Assembly (NCBI GenBank): GCA_013397455.1
Contig: VYZB01000040.1
Coordinates: 1,033,945 to 1,097,944 of the forward strand
Direction of reading: 5' to 3'
From: Crotophaga sulcirostris
Taxonomy: Eukaryota > Chordata > Aves > Cuculiformes > Crotophagidae
Length of the DNA: 64,000 nt
Within the stretch, counting starts at the first letter, position 1, and each line of letters opens with the position of its first letter. Made by a program: the position numbers and the translations under genes. Under the pieces are notes generated by a model. That model searched no databases. It saw only the letters and a program-made list of their open reading frames with translations, and was not told the DNA's origin. Shown here one piece after another: positions 57,294-64,000 of this stretch.

Positions 57294-59148
57294 CTAGAGA
57301 AAGAAGAGGAAAATTACTTTGCTAGAAACAAATGATAATATTAAATCTCTTAATATGCAACAACATACAAAGACAATAAATGCAGTCTAGAGAGTATTTG
57401 CAAAGCAAGATCAGTTTAAATGAAGGAAGAGGTACAGGACATGGCTCACTCATGGAATTAGGAACCCAGTCGGGTGCACAATAACATGGAGCAATGCAAC
57501 AGTTTAAAAAATTAATGCACAGTTCTCATGTGTCTCAGTCAAGGCAGATTAACAAACACATCTCAAAGAAACACCCCAACCCACAAATCTCACAGGATGT
57601 AATAGGAAACTCCTGAACCCACTTCAGGATCAGTTTGCTTTTGAGCAGCTCCTTGAGAATACGTCAGAACATCTTGCTTACTTCCAACAAGTGCAAGCAA
57701 CATTTGGATTAATGAGGGCCTGATTCACTCTTGTTCCATCAGGTACCCACTTATATCAGCCTCTGTCTGCCTTTGAGCTGTATGGAACTTCTGCTTCCTG
57801 ACTGGTGGAAACAGCTCTGAACATTTCAGCCAACCAGTCCCAATTCTCCTCAATGAACAAGAAGCAGCTCGGAAAGGACTGTGCTACAAATACCAGATCC
57901 ACTCTTTATTATCAGAAGATTTATTCCCTAGAAACTGCAATATTTTAAACTGAGGTCCACTCAACTGGTACAATGCTTTATGACCCATTCTGTGGACAAA
58001 ATATTAAATATGAAAGGTTTACAGGCCTGCACTTAACAGTTCACACCTTTCGTGCCTCGACTCAAACACCACTCAGCAACTTTAGTCAGAAAAACACAAA
58101 ATTATTTGTGCTTTACCCCAGATCTTTCTTCCAGCTTTTGATTTCAAAATACAAGGAGAATCTCTTTTCCAGTCTTACCTCTGAAGGGCTCTCCTTCCTC
58201 AAAAATACTACATGAAGAATATTCCCTTTAGGGCCACAGACTTACAAGCCCTCCACTGCATGGGAAAGCTAATTTAATTGGGAGCGAAGCCCAGAAATGC
58301 TTCCTTAACCTTCCGGTCCCTAACCCTTGCTGCAAAAAACTGAAATCCCCAAAAACACCTCTTTAGAAGAAAGATTTAAAAAGCAAAGAGTTTGTTCCTT
58401 TCTCATTTCATATTTCAACATGGCTTTGGTTTCAGCAGCACATTACAGTCCAGTTTTTGGTCCAGCAAAACGAAGGCGCGTCGGACGGCGGCTGCAGGAC
58501 CGGCAACACCAGAACAGAAACCAACTGGAATTTTTAAACACTTAACAATATTAGAATCCTTAACAATATGCCTCAGAGAGAGCAAAGGGAATACAAAAAA
58601 CAGCTATGACCACAGCAGGTCAGTAATACTTCACCAGCCACTTTCCTTTGTGCATCCAAACTCTCAACCCTTCGGCTGACGCCAACAGCAAACCCAGCCT
58701 TCTGCTGTTACACACCAAAACCAGTTCCTCTCTAGAAATGTAAACAGCTCCTGCTCATCCCCAGCAGCTCCAGCTGAGAAAGCTTTACCAGCATTTTTGC
58801 CAGAGCCATAGCTTTTAAGAAAACAAAAAAGCTTTAACTTTTGTCTCCCTGCAGTAGCTGGTGCTCACGTCCCAGGCAAACAGCTAATCGGGCTCTGTAT
58901 TTTTCCCAGTGAATGAACGAGGAGCAACAAGATCAAAACAGTCTCTTCGGTGCATGTTCACTAACTTGACTCTATGTATCCTAAATTAAAAATGAAAATT
59001 TCCCTCATCTATTACATAAAGTTCGCCTCCTAAAGTTATTTCAAGAATAATCATTATTTCTTAGTCGCTATTTGGTTTTTATGATAGACAGATAAAATCA
59101 CATGAGCGTTCGCAAATAACTCGTTCGGGACTTCTGCCAAGATAAAAA

Positions 59149-59240
59149 TCATAGAATGGTTTGGGTTGGAAGGGACCTTAAAGATCATCCAGTTCCACCC
59201 CCACTGCCAAGGGCAGGGACACCTCCCACTGGATCAGGTA
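59149..59240 (-). mobile_element. CR1 LINE, short 3' tail
   Basis: Antisense: ATAGAATGGTTTGGGTTGGA, AGGGACCTTAAAGATCATCC, ACCTCCCACTGGATCAGG. Confidence 0.88.
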
Positions 59241-59986
59241 TGATCCACCAGAGACTACAATCAAACTGGAAATACTCATTCCCAAATAAACAGAGGTTAA
59301 AATGCACTCTCTAAATAGCCATTTTTTGCAAGAAGAGCCACTGAGCTAAAACCCAAACAACTTCCACGTGTAACTGGTTTTGCCCCGAGCAAATAAGTGA
59401 ATTACTGCCCCCCAACAGTCACTGCAGCAGAAACCAACTACAGCAAAGCCATGAAAACATCCACACAGGAAAAAAAGCACCAGAGCTGTAAGAGAGAATA
59501 CTTTCCCCTCGCACCCATCTCTTTCACCTTTAATTAAACCATGAGCTACTTCTAAAAAAATCAGCAGAAGAAAAGCCTGCAAAGAGTCTTACCAGTAACT
59601 CAGCATTCACAGACCACCACAGACCGACAGCTTCTCTCTGCACAGTCCATACACAGCCACGACTTTGAAAGAACACATCAGCCTGCAGACACCAGGCACA
59701 GAGCAGAGTCCTAAGCCAGGCTTAATCAGCCAGACACACTTACACCACCCAAGAACACAGCCCTGCCTTGGCTACTCCAGGAGGTGAGGCAACTTCTCAG
59801 AAAGAACAGACAGTAAAGTGGCCACTGATAGGAGACACAAAGGCAGTTCAAGTTGCCATCACAAAGTTTGGTTGCATGGTAAGTGTGAGAGAGAAACAAC
59901 TGTTGACCAAGAAGCAAAAATGCAGAGTGTAAAACAAACTCAGTGCAGATGAAGAACACAAAGCAGCAGTATTTGGGAAATGAAGA

Positions 59987-60102
59987 GGAGATTGGATGAG
60001 GCACTGAGTGCCATGGTTTAGATGATGGGCTGGTGTTAGTGTTGGGTTATAGGTTGGACTTGATCTCAGAGGTCCTTTCCAACCTTGTGATACTGTGATA
60101 TT
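59987..60102 (+). mobile_element. CR1 LINE, short 3' tail
   Basis: Sense: GGATGAGGCACTGAGTGCCA, TGGTTTAGATGATGGGCTGG, GGTTGGACTTGATCTCAGAG (with a three-base deletion in the usual GATGATCTC). Confidence 0.9.
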
Positions 60103-60271
60103 TTAGGGGAAGAAAGAAGAAACCCAAACTTTGTCTTCCTACTCACAGGCCTCTGCACGGGGCTGTTCTGTATTTGGGCTTTAATAGGAAAACTGCTCAA
60201 GAAATTTTAAGAGATAGTATGAGGGGAAGAGAAAACCAGTTTAAAGGTCAAAGCAGCTTCTAACAGTTTCT

Positions 60272-60408
60272 TCTTCTCCACCCACTTCCTTTTTATACCC
60301 ACTGCCTATTTAAGGACTTTTCATACATCTTTGCTCTCAAATCTTGTCCTACAGCACTAATTTCATCTTCAGCAGTGCGGGTTTTCTTATCTTTTCTTTT
60401 TAAATTAT
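60272..60408 (+). repeat. Direct repeat flanking a CR1, left copy
   Basis: CTCCACCCACTTCCTTTTTA, CATACATCTTTGCTCTCAAA, TTGTCCTACAGCACTAATTT. It recurs at 60932-61070 at about 85-90% identity by eye. Confidence 0.88.
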
Positions 60409-60431
60409 ATATGGGGAAAAAAAAATCAACG

Positions 60432-60918
60432 TAAGAAGGATATGGAACTGTTGGAAGGGGTCAAGAGGAGGCCACGAAGAGGCCCAAAGGGCTGGAGCGC
60501 TTCTACTATGAGGAGAGGCTGAGAGAGTTGGGGTTGTTCAGCCTGGAGAAGAGAAGGCTCCAGGGAGACCTTAGAGCAGCCTCCCAGTACCTGAAGGGGC
60601 TACAGGAAAGCTGGGGAGGGGCTTTTTCCAAGGGCCTGGAGTGATGGGATGAGGGGGAACAGCTTTAAACTGGAAGGGGGAAGATTTTAATTAGATATGA
60701 GGAAGAAATTCTTCACGATGAGGGTGGTGAGACACTGGCACAGGTTGCCCAGAGAAGTGGTGGCTGCCCCATCCCTGGAGGTGTTGAAGGCCAGGTTGGA
60801 TGGGGCTTTGAACACCCTGATCCAGTGGGAGGTGTCCCTGCCCATGGCAGGGGGTTGGAACTGGATGGGCTTTAAGGTCCCTTCCAACCCAAACCACTCC
60901 ATGATTCTATGATTCTAA
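60432..60918 (+). mobile_element. CR1 LINE 3' fragment (about 490 bp)
   Basis: Sense: GGCTGGAGCGCTTCTACTAT, GGAGAGGCTGAGAGAGTTGG, GTGGTGAGACACTGGCACAG, GGGGTTGGAACTGGATGGGC, ending TCCATGATTCTATGATTCTA. It lies between two copies of a 140-bp host sequence. Confidence 0.95.
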
Positions 60919-60931
60919 GGTTGTTTTTTTT

Positions 60932-61070
60932 TTCTCCACTCACTTCCTTTTTATACCCATTGCCTGTTTAAGGTATTTCCATACATCTTTGCTCTCAAAT
61001 ATTGTCCTACAGCACTAATTTAATCTCCAGCAGCGACAGATTTCTTCTCTTTTCCCTTTTAACTCACATA
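60932..61070 (+). repeat. Direct repeat flanking a CR1, right copy
   Basis: Matches 60272-60408 (offset about 658-660), starting immediately after the CR1 3' end and a short T-run. Confidence 0.88.
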
Positions 61071-61952
61071 TGCAAGCACATTTCTGCAGTTCAGCCCCCT
61101 GAATTACAGGGCCCCACATCAAGAGGTCAGGCTGCTTTCACTTCCATCAATTTTCAAAAATACTAAAAACAACAAATACCTGTTCTTACTAGAAAGTTAT
61201 AAACAACATGTTAAAGAAAAAAAATAAGAACTCTGCCACCAACACAGCCAGCCGACCCTCGGATGCCGAAAATCAAACACAGATCCCAGATGTTTGAGAG
61301 TGCTGGCTTCATTCTAGAGTACCTAACAAAAAGGAAGTTCAATTTGGGCTGCACACTGCTGGGACAGCATCACCATCTATTTAATAAGTGCTGAGAATAT
61401 GCCCAGGGCAACCCCAAAAACTCTTAATCCAACTCTGGATGGAAAAACCCAACGAGGACCCTGAAGGAACAGGACGCTGAAACCTTTTAATTTTATAAAA
61501 AAGGGTGTAAAAGGTCTGGACCTGCAACAGGATCCTCACAAACAAATGTTTACAGCCCCCCAGAGCCCTACGAAGATCAATTGGAGTGCAAGGGTCACAC
61601 CATGCAGCATCTCAGTTTGTGGAGATGTGCATTTCACCACCTGAATGCACAAGCCCAAACTGTTTCCAACAGCACAAAATACGTTTATCGAAAAACTTCA
61701 AATAAAGCCGAAAAGACCAAATGTTATTTCACCCCAAATAAATGGTTCAGAACCAGAATTCCATGTTTACTCCGTATGGAAATCACTGTGTACACAGGGC
61801 AGCTCTAACACACTTGTGTTTCTGTTCCTGGAACGATACTCACGAGCGAGCTTTGCACCTGTATTTGTACAAGACTACAGCAAACACATTTTTCCACAAA
61901 CCAAACAAAAGCAGATTCCACAAAAAAAAAAAAAACCAGTACAGTTTGTTCA

Positions 61953-62028
61953 CAGTATCACAAGGTTGGAAAGGACCTCTGAGATGATCAAGTCCAACCT
62001 ATAACCCAACACTAACACCAACATCAAG
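61953..62028 (-). mobile_element. CR1 LINE, short 3' tail
   Basis: Antisense: CACAGTATCACAAGGTTGGA, AAGGACCTCTGAGATGATCA, AGTCCAACCTATAACCCAAC. Confidence 0.87.
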
Positions 62029-62499
62029 TTTGGGCTCGGGAGCTTGCAAGTTCCCATTTTTTTTTAATCCCAGAGCCATCCCTCACTTCCTGCTGGCCTT
62101 GGGGAAACCACTTGAGCTGTCTTCCCAGTCCCCTCCCACTCCATCCATAAACACTGCATCACCTCCAGCCCGGGGTTTCGCAAGGTTTAAATGCCTCCTG
62201 TTTACAGGGCGCCTTGGCCGCCCCGCCCGCCTGCGCCCGGGCTCAACATCTGCTGGAAAACACAGCCAAGACTTCGGAGCCCGCTTTGACGTCCCACTAA
62301 AGCCTGGCTTTACCCTTAAACGCTCGCAAAGCAAGTCAAAGGAAAACAACTTAGTGATTGAGTGGGCTAAAAAAAAAAAAAAAAAAAAAAGGAGGGTGAA
62401 GAAAGAAGGGCAGCCCTGATGTTTATTTTCCACAAGGATGAGAAACCCCTCTGTAAATCAACACAAGGTGTAGAAGACTTCGAGGGTGGCCAGGGTCAG

Positions 62500-62625
62500 G
62501 AAGACTGGATGAGGCACTGAGTGCCATGGTTTAGGTGATGAGATGGTGTTAGTGTTGGCTTATAGGTTGGACTTGATGATCTCAGAGGTCTCTTCCAACC
62601 TGGTTATACTGTGATACTGTGATAC
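62500..62625 (+). mobile_element. CR1 LINE, short 3' tail
   Basis: Sense: GACTGGATGAGGCACTGAGT, TGTTAGTGTTGGCTTATAGG, TTGGACTTGATGATCTCAGA, TACTGTGATACTGTGATAC. It begins at nearly the same CR1 position as the 59987 copy. Confidence 0.92.
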
Positions 62626-62774
62626 CTGCTCCCCAGCCATGCACAGGAGCCAGGTGAGCCCTGGGAAGGCTGACAATTCCTCCTACCTTCACCTTTTCCC
62701 TGGCAGAGACACAGACAGAGCTCCAAACCCTCAGGGGGGGCTCCAGCTCAGCCCTCACAGCAAAGAGCCCTTTC

Positions 62775-64000
62775 CTGGGTCAGCAGCCCCCAGGGGCAGG
62801 GAGGGTCTCCCAGCCCATGGAGACCCAGACTTTTGGGCTTTTAAACCCCAGGGAAAAGGAGCCCCCCAGAAGAAAAGGAAGCCCTGGGGGAAAGGAGCCC
62901 CCAAGGAAGGGGTAAGGGGGGAGCCTGGGTCTGCCTGGGGGGGTCCCCCAGCCTCCAAAGACCCAAACTTTTGGGCTTTTAAACGCCAGGGAAAGGAGCC
63001 CCCGGGGAAGGGGCACCAGGGGAATGGGGGGGGGAAGGGGGGTTTCTGCCCAGAGGGGTCCCCCAGCCTGCAGAGACCCAGACTTTTGGGCTTTTAAACC
63101 CTAGAGGGCTCCTATTCCCCGGGGAAGAGGGGAAACAGGTGGAAGGGGTCTCCCAGCCCAAAGAGACCCAAACTTTTGGGCCTTTAAATCCCAGGGGGCT
63201 CCTGCCCCCAAGAAAAAGGAGCCCCCAAGAAAAGGGCAGAGGGGGAAACCAGGCAGAAGGGTCTTCCCAGAGAGGTCTCCCAGCCCCCAGGGACCCAAAT
63301 TTTCAGGCCTTTAAAGCCTGAGGGAAGGAGCCCCCAAGGGGAGAGAAGTCCCCAGGAAAGGGGCAGAGTGGAAGTGGGGGGATCTGCCCAGAGGGGTCCC
63401 TCAGCCCCCAGAAACCCAGACTTTTGGGCTTCTAAACCCCAGGGAGAACAGCCCTCAGGGGGAAAGGAGGCCCCAGAGAAGGGGCAGGGTGAGAGCAGGG
63501 GGGTCTGCCTGGATGATTCCCTCACTATGCTAAGACTCAAACTTTTGGGTTTTTAAACCCCAGGGAAAGGAGCCCCCAAGGAAGAGGCAAGGTAACAGCG
63601 GTGGGGTCTGCTTGGAGAGGTCCCCTGGCCCACAGAAACCCAAACTTTTGGGCCTTAAAGCTGTGAAAGAAGGACCCCCCCAAAGAAGAGGCGGAGAGGG
63701 GAGCAAGGGGGTCTGCAAGGAGGGGTCCCCCAGCCTGCAGAAACACAGGCTTTTGGGCTTTTAAAACCCCAGGGAAAGGAGCCCCCAGGGAAGGGGTGAG
63801 GGGGAGTCTGACCAGAGGGGTCCCCCAGCCCACACAGACCCAAGCTTTTGGGCCTTTAAACCCCCAGGGCTCCGTCCCCCCAGAGAAAAAGATCCCCCAG
63901 GCAAAAGGAAGCCCCCAGGGGAAAAGGGCAGGGGAAGGGGGGCCTGGATGGGTCCCCCAGCCCGCAGAGACTCAAACTTTTGGGCTTTTAAACCCTGAAG
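62775..64000 (+). repeat. G-rich satellite-like array, ~90-138 bp units, open at window end
   Basis: At least eleven units, marked by CCCAAACTTTTGGGCTTTTA or close variants at about 62829, 62967, 63082, 63172, 63296, 63418, 63540, 63643, 63748, 63844 and 63975. A typical unit reads TCCCCCAGCCCNCAGAGACC, the marker, AACCCCAGGGAAAGGAGCCC, then a variable purine-rich spacer and GGTCTGCC. Spacing varies from about 90 to 138 bases, mostly not a multiple of 3. The marker contains the inverted repeat CCCAAA-CT-TTTGGG. The array continues past 64000 inside RMND5A intron 1. Confidence 0.93.

Larger units (their letters stand above)
57294..64000 (-). other. RMND5A: RMND5A intron 1 (left part)
   Basis: No sequence encoding the expected first exon was found, so the first intron probably continues beyond the window. 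Contains CR1 fragments, direct repeats flanking one CR1, a small CpG-rich patch (62165-62300) and the terminal G-rich array. Confidence 0.65.

Noticed and set aside
58468..58505. Short CpG-rich island-like patch as RMND5A exon 1
   Set aside because: Neither strand encodes anything resembling the expected N-terminus and no fitting donor site follows.
62639..63843. Open frames with repeated FKSPKVWV/GWGTP-type peptides as a proline-rich protein
   Set aside because: The peptides appear in several frames because the DNA array repeats. Unit lengths (about 90-138) are mostly not multiples of three, so no frame stays in register.
1..64000. tRNA or rRNA genes
   Set aside because: No cloverleaf with A/B box sequences or ribosomal sequence was recognised by eye; a tRNAscan run would settle it.

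Overview
This is a vertebrate, almost certainly avian, nuclear window. It is dense in CR1 retrotransposon fragments (about two dozen, most recognised by the 3' motif GGTTGGACTTGATGATCT or its complement), the genes are split by GT..AG introns, and the proteins match CD8 beta, CD8 alpha and RMND5A. The CD8 proteins do not look like the chicken versions I know, so I infer a bird other than chicken but cannot name the species. There is no prokaryotic, CRISPR or operon-like content.

Layout. (1) 1-5.7 kb, + strand: CD8B without its signal-peptide exon. The V-set exon, hinge exon, transmembrane exon and tail exon are all phase 1 and open. (2) 5.7-19.1 kb: CD8B-CD8A interval with a GTGCTGAG minisatellite (6.55-7.1 kb), a 300-base assembly gap, a mosaic duplicate of CD8B intronic DNA that lacks the V exon (9.5-10.8 kb), an AT-rich stretch, two CR1 fragments and a possible ETS/RUNX element. 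(3) 19.1-26.4 kb, + strand: complete CD8A in six coding exons (234 codons plus stop) with a candidate poly(A) signal. (4) 26.4-35.2 kb: tail-to-tail interval filled largely by CR1. (5) 35.2-64 kb, - strand: RMND5A, eight of an expected nine coding exons, with a probable long 3' UTR. The first exon lies beyond the right edge. Its introns hold CR1 copies, a 96-base gap, an LTR-like TATA segment, a 19-bp minisatellite, and a G-rich satellite-like array that runs off the window end.

How the genes fit together. CD8 alpha and CD8 beta are co-receptor subunits that form alpha-alpha or alpha-beta dimers on T cells and bind MHC class I. Here only CD8 alpha carries the C-R-C cytoplasmic motif used to hold the kinase LCK. 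RMND5A is the RING subunit of the CTLH/GID E3 ubiquitin ligase and is functionally unrelated; it is a neighbour by conserved synteny (the human order and relative orientations, from memory, are the same). I found no new gene system. The most unusual observations are the exon-less mosaic duplicate of CD8B DNA, a tandem intronic unit split cleanly by about 960 bp, a CR1 flanked by 140-bp direct repeats, and the array at the right end.
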